NCBI GenBank assembly: GCA_018830485.1
Contig: JAHJRQ010000023.1
Coordinates: forward strand, 1 to 64,000
Direction of reading: 5' to 3'
From: Pseudomonadota bacterium
GTDB lineage: Bacteria > Desulfobacterota > Desulfobulbia > Desulfobulbales > Desulfurivibrionaceae
DNA length: 64,000 bases
In this document: positions 1-7,879 of the stretch, piece after piece
Layout: each line of letters begins with the position of its first letter
Position numbering within the stretch: position 1 is the stretch's first letter
Notes under the pieces: model-generated
The model's input: only the letters and a program-made list of their open reading frames with translations
Told to the model about the DNA's origin: nothing
Databases searched by the model: none
Position numbers and translations under genes: made by a program

Positions 1-333
1 ACCCTCTCGGCAGGCGCCAGCGACGGCATAGGTGCGAACATAACCTCGCCATTCATCCGGCACCCCAACGATATCGTGCTCCCGGCCTCCAAGGAATATC
101 AGAACTACACGACCTACAGTGTACAGGCGCCCATCGGGCGCGCCACGGTGCCGGCATCCGCCAGCAGCGTGGTGACCCCCGGCGCCGATGTGGTTACCTG
201 TCTCTCCTGTCATATGGCCCATGCCAGCCCGTATCCGGACATGCTGCGCTGGGATTACAGCCAGATGAATGCGCACCAGAGCGGCGATGTCAATACGGGT
301 TGCTTTACCTGCCACACCGCCAAGGACAACTGA
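1..333 (+). CDS. OmcS-like multiheme cytochrome c, C-terminal fragment (cut by window edge)
   Basis: The frame is open from base 1, so the gene starts outside the window; about 110 residues are visible. Two heme motifs remain, CLSCH and CFTCH, the second seven residues from the stop. The tail closely parallels the complete OmcS-like protein at 13516-14598: both have a short xRHP motif, a CLSCHxAH site followed by a PY.D..LRWDY/IMRWDY stretch, and a final CxxCHT site just before the end. It is therefore a paralogue of that protein. The OmcS family forms extracellular hexaheme filaments. Whether this copy has all six hemes cannot be seen. No close downstream partner: about 400 bp of repeat-rich DNA follow. 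Confidence 0.8.
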   Translation, partial: TLSAGASDGIGANITSPFIRHPNDIVLPASKEYQNYTTYSVQAPIGRATVPASASSVVTPGADVVTCLSCHMAHASPYPDMLRWDYSQMNAHQSGDVNTGCFTCHTAKDN

Positions 334-458
334 TACTCGCACCTCCAGTGAGATGAATGGAATTAAAAATCTGATGCCCCCCGAGCTTCAGCCAGCATTC
401 AAGACGGGCGGGCAACATGGTGATTCATGCAGGCGTCTTGAGAAAATTGTGTTGAATA

Positions 459-682
459 TGTTTTCCGTCATACCGGAGAAAGCCGGTACCCGGCAATTTC
501 GGGAGGTTCTAAAAAAACCGGACACCGGTTTTCACCGGTGTGACGAATTGTGCATGATTCCCCTATAGTTTCTTCCGGTCATGCTGAGCCCGTCGAAGCA
601 TAACAAAGCATGTTGCAAGAGCCTCGAATGTGTTTTCCGTTTTGCCGGCACAAGCCGGTATCCGGTAATTTCGTGAGGCTCT
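459..682. repeat. Repeat-rich 400-bp gap with paired palindromic (BIME-like) units
   Basis: The gap 334-741 has no convincing gene. It holds two imperfect direct copies of a 52-bp unit (459-510 and 631-682), each starting TGTTTTCCGT and carrying a small CCGG-based hairpin and a CCGGNAATTTCGNGAGG segment. Between them lies a second hairpin (ACACCGG 522-528 with CCGGTGT 535-541), and a segment reading CATGCTGAGCCCGTCGAAGCA at 580-600. This layout resembles the interspersed REP/BIME palindromes of many proteobacteria. I see no clear promoter. Confidence 0.6.
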
Positions 683-741
683 CATACAAACCTGCTGAAA
701 TTTTGAGGCAATCAGAAAAAAAAGTTCGGGGAGGAAAAAAT

Positions 742-2499
742 TTGAAACGCTTTTTCGGTACAACACAGAGCGGCGACAGGCCATCGAGTCATGCCGGTTT
801 GTTCCAAGGCATCCTCACGGCATTTTTTCTTTTGCTTGGGCTTGGAGTTCTTTTTCCGCCCTCCGGCGCCAGGGCCGCGCAGGCGGAAATAGTCGTTGTT
901 GCGCCGCTAGATGGCGCCTGGGTGACCGGGAAAGAGCTTTTTCTTGCCGGCTTTGTCAACGGAGCCGAGGTCAAGGGGGTTTCCGTCGAAGGGGTGAGCC
1001 ACAAGGGTTCCGGAAGCGTTCTTCCGGTGGAAGGGGGCGCTTTCGGGACGATGATTTCTCTCCGGGAAGGTGAAAATGTCATCACTTTGACCGCCGACAA
1101 ACTGCAGAAGAAGCTGAAGGTGTATTACGGCCCGCCTCAGAAGGATAAGACTGGCCCCAAGGGGTACAAACGGTTTTATATGCATAGTAATCCCGTGGCT
1201 CTGGACTGCAAAGAATGCCATAGGCTGCGACGTGGGCAGTATGATTTTAAAAAGATTGTGCCGACCAGGGCCAATTGTACCACCGGGAAATGCCATGCCG
1301 ATATGGGCAAGGCCGCCCATGTGCATGGGCCTGTGGGCGCCGGGGTCTGCATCTCATGCCATAACCCGCACGGGTCCTTTAACCCCATGGCCATGGGGCG
1401 GACCGGGCAGGATCTTTGTCTGGTCTGTCATCAGACGAAGCAGCAGGAATTCAATGACACCGTAGTGCATCAACCTGTAAAAGAAGGGTGTGTCGACTGT
1501 CATAACCCCCACGAATCCCCGATGCGCTTTCAGTTGCGCGGCAACGGCTCAAGCGTCAGCAGCCTGTGCTTCAACTGTCATGCGGCGGCGGTCTTTACCA
1601 AATCCCACCGCCATGGGCCAGTCGGCGCGGGGGATTGTATCGCCTGTCACCGGCCCCATGCCGGCAAGCACAAAAACCTGCTGATTGCTTCTCCTGAAAA
1701 GGCGGAGCTTTGTTTTCAGTGCCATCAGGAACGGAAAAATGAATTCAGCATGAAGAACGTCCATAAACCGGTGAATGAAAACTGCAACAAGTGTCATGAT
1801 CCGCACAGCTCCGATTCCCGATTCCAATTGCACAAAAAAAGCAGCGCGCTTTGCGCTGAATGCCATGAGAAGTTGAGTCCTGCCGTATACAGCGACATTA
1901 AAACCGCCACCTTTAAACACGCCCCCGTTGATCAGGGCAAGTGTACGGAATGCCACCGGGCTCATTCTTCCAACGAGAAAGCTCTGCTGAAAGACAACAC
2001 GACAAAGATGTGTTTTTCCTGCCATGATGAGCTGGGCGATACTGTCATAGGCAGCAAATCGAAGCATGGCCCGGTTCAGACCGGTGATTGCATGGCCTGC
2101 CATAAGGTGCATGGCTCCAAATTCAGCCGCATGCTTGTGCGGTATTATCCCGAAGAGTTTTACAAGGAATACAGCCCGGAGAATTATGATCTGTGCTTCG
2201 GCTGCCATAACAAGGAAATCGCCAAGAATAAATTCACCAGCACCCTGACCAATTTCCGGGATGGCGAATACAATCTGCACTTTTATCATGTCAACATGAA
2301 GAAGGGCCGAAACTGTGTTGCTTGCCACGATGCGCATGCCAGCAGCCAGGCAAAGCATATCCGCAAGGAGGTTCCTTTCGGGTCGTGGTCGTACCCCATT
2401 ACCATGACCAAAACCGAAACCGGCGGAACGTGCGTGGTGGGATGCCATGCGCCGAAGACCTATGACCGGAAAAATCCGAAAATCAAACCGAGCAGGTAG
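742..2499 (+). CDS. 16-heme c-type cytochrome with N-terminal Ig-like domain
   Basis: I start at TTG 742 because GGGGAGG lies 7 nt upstream and the next residues (KRFFG...) begin a signal peptide; an upstream ATG at 610 would add a repeat-derived tail. The protein is 585 residues. After the signal sequence comes a beta-rich segment of about 85 residues (glucodextranase/Ig-like 'APLDGAWVTGKELFLAG') and then a run of heme sites: 14 CX2CH plus CX4CH (near 1276) and CX3CH (near 2431), 16 in total. Most modules read H-(G/K)PV..G.C..CH..H, typical of cytochrome c3/c7-like periplasmic or surface electron carriers with bis-His hemes. The beta-barrel gene follows 238 bp later, so it is a candidate inner or outer partner of a porin-cytochrome conduit. 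Confidence 0.88.
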   Translation: MKRFFGTTQSGDRPSSHAGLFQGILTAFFLLLGLGVLFPPSGARAAQAEIVVVAPLDGAWVTGKELFLAGFVNGAEVKGVSVEGVSHKGSGSVLPVEGGAFGTMISLREGENVITLTADKLQKKLKVYYGPPQKDKTGPKGYKRFYMHSNPVALDCKECHRLRRGQYDFKKIVPTRANCTTGKCHADMGKAAHVHGPVGAGVCISCHNPHGSFNPMAMGRTGQDLCLVCHQTKQQEFNDTVVHQPVKEGCVDCHNPHESPMRFQLRGNGSSVSSLCFNCHAAAVFTKSHRHGPVGAGDCIACHRPHAGKHKNLLIASPEKAELCFQCHQERKNEFSMKNVHKPVNENCNKCHDPHSSDSRFQLHKKSSALCAECHEKLSPAVYSDIKTATFKHAPVDQGKCTECHRAHSSNEKALLKDNTTKMCFSCHDELGDTVIGSKSKHGPVQTGDCMACHKVHGSKFSRMLVRYYPEEFYKEYSPENYDLCFGCHNKEIAKNKFTSTLTNFRDGEYNLHFYHVNMKKGRNCVACHDAHASSQAKHIRKEVPFGSWSYPITMTKTETGGTCVVGCHAPKTYDRKNPKIKPSR

Positions 2500-2580
2500 A
2501 TGAATTCCTCCGGCGGTCATGGGCCTTTGGGGTCGGAAATGATGGGTGAGGTTTTTACAAAAGGCCCAGGCGCCGCATGT

Positions 2581-2662
2581 GTCGTCATTCCCGCGCAGGC
2601 GGGAATCCAGTTATTTTGGGAGGAGCCATCGAACATGGGTCCCCGTTTTCACGGGGATGACG
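2581..2662. repeat. REP/BIME-type palindromic repeat pair
   Basis: Two hairpins lie head to head. The first is built on ATTCCCGC...GCGGGAAT (about 2588-2607); the second on CCCCG...CGGGG followed by ATGACG (2641-2662). The ATTCCCGC palindrome recurs inside the 7091-7206 element. Such GTCATTCCCGC repeats are common intergenic elements in proteobacteria. It sits between the 16-heme cytochrome and the barrel gene. Confidence 0.7.
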
Positions 2663-2737
2663 GCCTTTGCAAGGACCTCGGGTGAGACAATGGCGACAGG
2701 CCGATATGGTCTGCCCTGCCAGGGATGAGCAGGGGAA

Positions 2738-4882
2738 ATGACTTGCTGGATATTACGGGTTGGCTGTTTTCGGCGGATGGTTCTTGCTGTCCTTGCCGTG
2801 CTCTTGACCTCATCAGGAAATGCGTTGGCCGGGCAGGCCCTGACTTCCAGTTGGCTGCATGAAAACACAAAAGACGATCCCGAGTCCGATGAGTACAGGG
2901 TGACGTATACGGTTGATCTCAAACAGGAGATTACCGAGGCCATGTCATTGCAGGAAGCGTTTCGCTATAATCGGAACTGGGGGGAACAGGAAGACACGGA
3001 GGGATTTGATCCGAGTCTGCGTTTTGCCATCCAGAACGATATTTTCCTCTTTGACCTGTTCGGCTCGGTCAGCGAACAGCGGAGTTCCATTGCCACGAAT
3101 CGGAGCCGTCGGAGTTGGGAATCTACCTGGGCCAGTAACTGGCAGGATCGTTTCTGGCCGAAATTGCGGGCTTCCTACGGCAGGGATTTCAGTAGCGACA
3201 GCGAAACTCCCCATCTTCAGGATACCGATGACAGCCGCGAGTCCGTTGGGGTGGACTGGGATTTCGAACTGTTCAAAACCCATTATAATTTCAATCGCAC
3301 CCAGCAGAATGACAATGTGACTTTTGGAGAAACCACCGCCACCAATCACTTTGCCAGACTGGACAGTTCCGGCCGTTTTTTCGACAATCGGCTCAGCCTT
3401 GGGTTTTCCCAGCAGTTTTCCACAAGCCAGACCGACTCTTCCACTGCGGTCGGGGCCGGCGGTTTTGCCCTTATAAAACAGGGTATCGCTCAGGTTCTAG
3501 TGGGCAAGGATGATACCCCGCTCATCAGCGATTCCGGCGAAATGAGCACCAACGCCCTGATGTCCGACAGTGATGTTGAAGTCGTGAGCGGAGTATACAC
3601 GGATGGCTTTGATAATCCGCCGCTGAACATTGCCTTCCGTGTCGACCTGCGGGAGGTCAACCGAATTTTCCTGTACACGGAAAAAAATATCGGCCTGGTG
3701 ACGGCCAGCTCCTTCACCATGGATCTCTACGGGAGCATGAACGGCACGGATTATCAGCGGATCCAGCAAAATGTTTCATTTATTTATGACTCTGTAAAAA
3801 AACGTTTCGATATAGCCATGGGCAGTGTCAGCTTCCGGTGGCTCAAGCTGGTTGTTACCGGCAGCCCTGTCCAGCGGGTGGATTTTACGGAAATAGAGAC
3901 ATATAGCCAGGTCGCTTCTTCCGAGGATTTTGTCTCTCGAAAGGACAAAACAGTAAGCAATATCAGTGACCTGAATGTGGGATACAAACTTTCCCAGGCC
4001 TTGGGCATGACCTATAATCTTTCCCTTGAAAATGGAAATTATGCCTCGGAAATTGATTATAGCCGGCAGAATCAGATCGGCGAAATGCGTTGGGCTCCGT
4101 GGGAATATTTTTCCTCTGCTTTTGGGGTCAGCGAGAACATGGAAAAGATCGAAGGTCTGCCGGAGACCCTCAACAGAGCCTATACGCTGCGGGTGAATTC
4201 TCTTCCCGTGCCCAGCGTTGATCTTAACCTCGGGTTGTCCAAAACCGAGCGGTATGAAGAAAAGAAACTGCTATCCACCTCCTATGTGACGGGACTCTAT
4301 ACCTCTGCCGCGCTCTATCCCGATCTTGATGCCAACCTCGATCTTACCACCGGGCGAACGGTATATGAGAGCATTTCCACGCTGACTACAATTTTTGGGC
4401 CACTCCAGGGGAATACAGGAACAACGACCACGGATTATGGTTCGCGTCTGACCCTGACCGCCAGGCTTGTTCCGCGCCTGACCGCGGATTTGATCAACGA
4501 CTACCAGAAAATCCAAGGCGCTGTCGGCACGGAAGTGCTGGACAACAAACTTACCCTGAATTGGCGGGTGTCGGATATTCTTTCAGTTTTGGCAGCGGTT
4601 GGTAAAAAATGGGAAAATTGGCAAAGCGCCGGGGAGGACGGGTTGTTTCAAACCACGGTGGCGCCGACGGAAAATACCCAATTTTCTTTCAGTTATTATG
4701 TTGTCAATGACGACAACGATCTCAGCAGATACGCCCTGAACGGAAGTTGGGCCATTGGCCCCCATTTGACTCTCCAGGGGAATGTCTTTTATGTTGAGCG
4801 TGAGCAGGAGAGCTTTGTTTTCGGGGCGCAAGGGGCCGATACGGACTGGCAGATCAGAACTCAACTGATCGCCAGATTTTGA
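2738..4882 (+). CDS. Outer-membrane beta-barrel protein, putative porin of an electron conduit
   Basis: 714 residues with an N-terminal signal peptide ending near ALAG (residues 30-32). The mature protein is rich in alternating polar/aromatic strands (for example LRFAIQNDIFLFDLFGSV, LSLGFSQQFSTS, TQFSFSYYVVNDD) and ends in ...QLIARF; a terminal Phe is the usual Bam recognition residue of outer-membrane barrels. Near residues 285-390 sits a globular insert resembling an F5/8-type C (discoidin) fold. It has no heme motif. Flanking multiheme genes suggest it is the barrel through which cytochromes pass electrons, as in Geobacter Pcc/Ext or Shewanella Mtr systems; sequence identity to those is not evident by eye. 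ATG 2738 has a weakly spaced AGGGG; ATG 2777 is possible. Confidence 0.75.
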   Translation: MTCWILRVGCFRRMVLAVLAVLLTSSGNALAGQALTSSWLHENTKDDPESDEYRVTYTVDLKQEITEAMSLQEAFRYNRNWGEQEDTEGFDPSLRFAIQNDIFLFDLFGSVSEQRSSIATNRSRRSWESTWASNWQDRFWPKLRASYGRDFSSDSETPHLQDTDDSRESVGVDWDFELFKTHYNFNRTQQNDNVTFGETTATNHFARLDSSGRFFDNRLSLGFSQQFSTSQTDSSTAVGAGGFALIKQGIAQVLVGKDDTPLISDSGEMSTNALMSDSDVEVVSGVYTDGFDNPPLNIAFRVDLREVNRIFLYTEKNIGLVTASSFTMDLYGSMNGTDYQRIQQNVSFIYDSVKKRFDIAMGSVSFRWLKLVVTGSPVQRVDFTEIETYSQVASSEDFVSRKDKTVSNISDLNVGYKLSQALGMTYNLSLENGNYASEIDYSRQNQIGEMRWAPWEYFSSAFGVSENMEKIEGLPETLNRAYTLRVNSLPVPSVDLNLGLSKTERYEEKKLLSTSYVTGLYTSAALYPDLDANLDLTTGRTVYESISTLTTIFGPLQGNTGTTTTDYGSRLTLTARLVPRLTADLINDYQKIQGAVGTEVLDNKLTLNWRVSDILSVLAAVGKKWENWQSAGEDGLFQTTVAPTENTQFSFSYYVVNDDNDLSRYALNGSWAIGPHLTLQGNVFYVEREQESFVFGAQGADTDWQIRTQLIARF

Positions 4883-4921
4883 TCCGACGAATGAGAGTTG
4901 AGTGTCGAGGAGAGAAGATCA

Positions 4922-5566
4922 GTGCGAATCAAGATGCGGTTGTCATCGATACTGCTGGAACGGTCCGAATCGTTTTTCCTGTTTGGGAAAAAGACCTTCT
5001 GCACCGTGCTGTTGATCGGCGTTTCTCTGGGGCTGGCAGGCTGTGGCTTGCCGTTTATGGGGAAATCAAAGGCCTTTGTCCGCGAGAACGTGGATTTCGG
5101 CTTTGTGCAAAAAATTGCGGTGTTGCCTGTTGAAAACAACAGCAAGGACGAATTTGCTCCGGAATTGGTGAGGGATATCACGATTACCCGGATTCTTGCC
5201 ATGAAACTTTTTGATGTGACGGACAAAGGGCTTGTGGACAGTTTTCTGCGGGAAGAGGCCATCGACCCGGGTAAGCCGCTTGATGCCGGGGCAATCAAAC
5301 GGCTGGGACAGAAACTCAATGTGCAGAGCCTGCTGCTCACGACCCTGGACCTTGCGGCGGAAAGTCGTAAAGGGACGATGAGTTATCCTGAAGTGTCCGT
5401 TACCTTGCGGCTTCTGGAGGTGGAAACAGGCCTGGTTATCTGGCAGGCCGGCGGCCATCAAAGTGGCGATTCGGTCTGGCGTCGGCTTTTCGGTCTTGCC
5501 GGACGAGATAAATATCAGGTGACGGTGTCGTTGTTGGAAGACATTCTGCATACTATCCCCCGATAA
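4922..5566 (+). CDS. CsgG/TolB-N-like outer-membrane lipoprotein (paralogue 1)
   Basis: GTG 4922 is preferred: GAGGAG lies 9 nt upstream and the resulting 214-residue protein has a tidy signal sequence ending in the lipobox LAGC. An upstream TTG at 4898 is in frame. The mature part begins with a beta strand (KIAVLPVEN), followed by a helix, KLFDVTDKG, a conserved 'LNVQSLLLTTL' strand and a strand/turn ending in ETGLVIWQAG. This is the fold pattern of CsgG, LpoB and TolB N-terminal domains: outer-membrane lipoproteins that act in secretion or as periplasmic adaptors. It is the first of three relatives in a row and follows the barrel gene by 39 nt, so barrel and lipoprotein are probably co-transcribed. 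The exact function is unknown. Confidence 0.72.
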   Translation: MRIKMRLSSILLERSESFFLFGKKTFCTVLLIGVSLGLAGCGLPFMGKSKAFVRENVDFGFVQKIAVLPVENNSKDEFAPELVRDITITRILAMKLFDVTDKGLVDSFLREEAIDPGKPLDAGAIKRLGQKLNVQSLLLTTLDLAAESRKGTMSYPEVSVTLRLLEVETGLVIWQAGGHQSGDSVWRRLFGLAGRDKYQVTVSLLEDILHTIPR

Positions 5567-5573
5567 ATTTTTC

Positions 5574-7094
5574 ATGTTTGCGCTGAGCCGGAGGAAAAAC
5601 AGGCGGAAAGAAGGCGCAGGGATCAGCCTGCTGCTGTTCGTGCTGCTGTTCGTGGTTGAACAGGCGTTTGCCGTACAAGTGGCGGTGATGCCCGTTGAGG
5701 ATCTCAGCCAGGGGGATAATGGCTTGAACCCTTCCATGACGAGCAGGCTGCGCGAGGTGCTCATTCGGAAAGGACATGCCGTCGTTGAAGAGAAGCGGAT
5801 TATCGATTTCATGGCAAAAAACCGTATCCGCAGGGTGGGTAGCCTTGATTCCAATAATATTTTGCGGCTTCGGCAGGAACTCGGCATAGAGTATCTCCTG
5901 CTCGGTTCGGTGAATCAGTTGCGGGACAAAGAGCCCGCGGCTTTGGCTATTTCCCTGCAGATAATTCGGGCAAACGATGCAAAGATGATATGGGCCGGAA
6001 GTGTCCATCTTTGCCGGGCGGATGTGCGTAAATTTCTCGGCCTCGCCGAGCCGCGGAACCTGCCGGAGATAGAGGACATCGTGGTTGCGCGGGCAATGGA
6101 AATCATGCCGCACGACTTGCCGGCAAGTCCGGAGGCTTCCAAGGGAAATTTCACCGAGGAGATTCATCTCAGTCATGAGGTGGTAAAGCCGGGAGAAACC
6201 CTGCGGTGCCGGATCCGTTTCGGCGAGAGTAATGTGAAGCCGGCTGAGGCAGCCGTTTCCGTAGTGGTCGGCGGCAAGGTTATCGAGGCTGTCTATTTGC
6301 CCCAGGAAAAATATTTTGAGGCTGTTTGGCAGGCAACAGGAAAAGATGGCCGCTATCCCGTATCCGTCAGCATCAACAGAGGGCAACAGAGCAGGAAAAA
6401 TGTTTTTGCCGGAAGCTTTATGATTGACGGCCGGCCACCCGACATTGTTCTGGCGCTGCGCGGGCAGGAGCTGGATGGAGAGGTTGTTTTGCGGCGGCAA
6501 TTGACGATCAGCGCCGTGCTGAAAGAACCCGAACCCCTCGCCTCCTGGACTATCGCCATCCTCGATGGTTCCGAGCAGGTAGTCAAGACGGAAAGCGGGC
6601 GCGGCAATCTTCCGGGGCGGTTTTCCTGGTGGGGGCAACGCCAGGATGGAATGCTGGCGGAAGATGGCCTGTACAGCGTCCGGGTGGAGGTGGCGGATCG
6701 GGCCGGAAACAACGGTGTGGCTTCGGAAAAATTCCGGGTTGTGCGAAAACGCCCGGAACTGACCATTGTGACGGAAAAAAAAGAAGGGGAGATACAGGTT
6801 GACCTGGGCTATGATGCCAAGGTTCCGTTGGCTTTCTGGCGGGTTGAGTTGAGAAGCGGTTCCGGTGAAATTCTCCTGGAGAAAAACGGAGAAAAATTAC
6901 CGGTTCGGTTCTCGGTGCCGTTCGGCAACGAGAGCGAGAAGATTTCCTGCCGTATTTATGGACAGGATGTCCTTGGAAACAAGATGCGGCAGATTATTGA
7001 AAATATCATTGCTCTGAGACCCGGGAGGGAGAGGGACGGCGATCAGGACAGCGAAAAAGGCGCGGAGGAAAGTGGCTGGTCGGTGGATTTTTAG
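5574..7094 (+). CDS. Exported CsgG/TolB-N-like protein with C-terminal Ig-like modules (paralogue 2)
   Basis: 506 residues, starting 7 nt after the preceding stop. A signal peptide (hydrophobic residues 17-33, AFA) has no lipobox Cys, so it is probably periplasmic. Residues 34-180 repeat the pattern of its neighbours: VAVMPVEDLS, a helix, KGHAVVEEKRI, LGIEYLLLGSV, then a strand ending in AKMIWAGSV. Residues 195-300 and 305-390 look like beta-sandwich domains; the second has the FlgD/CHU-type sequence 'DGLYSVRVEVADRAGN'. The very C-terminus is charged and probably flexible. It could bind cell-envelope partners of the cytochrome export or assembly machinery; this is inference from context. Confidence 0.7.
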   Translation: MFALSRRKNRRKEGAGISLLLFVLLFVVEQAFAVQVAVMPVEDLSQGDNGLNPSMTSRLREVLIRKGHAVVEEKRIIDFMAKNRIRRVGSLDSNNILRLRQELGIEYLLLGSVNQLRDKEPAALAISLQIIRANDAKMIWAGSVHLCRADVRKFLGLAEPRNLPEIEDIVVARAMEIMPHDLPASPEASKGNFTEEIHLSHEVVKPGETLRCRIRFGESNVKPAEAAVSVVVGGKVIEAVYLPQEKYFEAVWQATGKDGRYPVSVSINRGQQSRKNVFAGSFMIDGRPPDIVLALRGQELDGEVVLRRQLTISAVLKEPEPLASWTIAILDGSEQVVKTESGRGNLPGRFSWWGQRQDGMLAEDGLYSVRVEVADRAGNNGVASEKFRVVRKRPELTIVTEKKEGEIQVDLGYDAKVPLAFWRVELRSGSGEILLEKNGEKLPVRFSVPFGNESEKISCRIYGQDVLGNKMRQIIENIIALRPGRERDGDQDSEKGAEESGWSVDF

Positions 7095-7206
7095 GGACTT
7101 GGAAGCTGTAAAGGTACCTTTTATTTTTTGTCGTCATTCCCGCCTACGCGGGAATGACGTACCTGTTACTTTGTAAACGGTATATCTGAAATTGCAGAGT
7201 CCCTAA
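7091..7206. repeat. 116-bp element with perfect terminal inverted repeats and nested REP palindrome
   Basis: The ends are TTAGGGACT (7091-7099) and AGTCCCTAA (7198-7206), a perfect 9-bp inverted repeat. Inside is a strong palindrome, CGTCATTCCCGC...GCGGGAATGACG (7132-7159), of the same type as at 2581-2662. The left end overlaps the stop codon of the upstream gene. It may be a small non-autonomous element or a terminator-like hairpin. No open frame inside. Confidence 0.6.
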
Positions 7207-7258
7207 GCAAAAAAGCACCGTGGGATGGTGGGTGATGTGCCGCGGAAAAAAGAGGCAA

Positions 7259-7879
7259 ATGAAGAACTGCAAAAAGGTTCGTTGTTTCATATCAGGGGTG
7301 ATTGTTTTCCTGTGGGGAATGTCCGCCTTGGCCGGATGCGGCGGGAAAAAACCCTATGTTCAGGAGTTTTCCCAAAAAACAGCCCAGGAAACCCAGGGCA
7401 TTGCTGTGTTGCCTTTTGCCGACAGAAGCGGCTATGATCAAGGAGGGAAGATCGTTTACCGCCTTGTGCTGGTCGAGCTGGTGAAGCTGTGCAACTGGCG
7501 GGTGGCGCTGGAAGGTGATGTCGTTAAACTGTATAGGCAGATGCGGCTCAAACCGTGGGAAGTCCCGGATGTTGAACAATTGCGGATTATTGCCGTGCGC
7601 CTCGGGGTTGATACCCTGATTGTGGGAGAAGTGCTTGAGATGGACGAAAAAGTCACCTCCAGCGGAGTGAGCCCGGCATTAAGCATCCAGGTGCGGGTCT
7701 ATGACGGGAAGAGCGGGCTTCTTCAGTGGTCCAGTCTATATCGCCGGGAGGGCGGAGATTATCAGAAGATGATGCATTTCGGCATGGTCAACACGGTAAG
7801 CGAGCTCGGGACAAAAATGGTGCAGGAGATTTTGGGAGTATGGAAAGAAAAGGGGCTGTTGTCATGCGTCGAGTCATAA
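7259..7879 (+). CDS. CsgG/TolB-N-like outer-membrane lipoprotein (paralogue 3)
   Basis: 206 residues from ATG 7259 (GTG 7220 and ATG 7235 are in-frame alternatives; the chosen one gives a normal basic n-region). The signal peptide ends in LAGC, a lipoprotein cleavage site. The mature part shows the same module as paralogues 1 and 2: GIAVLPFADRSG, a helix, CNWRVALEGDV, LGVDTLIVGEV and 'SIQVRVYDGKSGLLQWSSL'. Its 3' end overlaps the next gene by 16 nt, coupling it to the prolyl isomerase. Likely anchored in the outer membrane facing the periplasm. A CsgG-like secretion role is plausible but not shown. Confidence 0.7.
   Translation: MKNCKKVRCFISGVIVFLWGMSALAGCGGKKPYVQEFSQKTAQETQGIAVLPFADRSGYDQGGKIVYRLVLVELVKLCNWRVALEGDVVKLYRQMRLKPWEVPDVEQLRIIAVRLGVDTLIVGEVLEMDEKVTSSGVSPALSIQVRVYDGKSGLLQWSSLYRREGGDYQKMMHFGMVNTVSELGTKMVQEILGVWKEKGLLSCVES

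Noticed and set aside
1549..2520. 323-residue minus-strand frame opposite the 16-heme cytochrome
   Set aside because: Repeated AGxAH/MAGH-type residues are the reverse complement of CxxCH codons, not a protein family.
2738..4882. Naming the barrel MtrB, ExtI or OetI
   Set aside because: By eye only general barrel features are visible and no family-specific motif; context alone does not justify a symbol.
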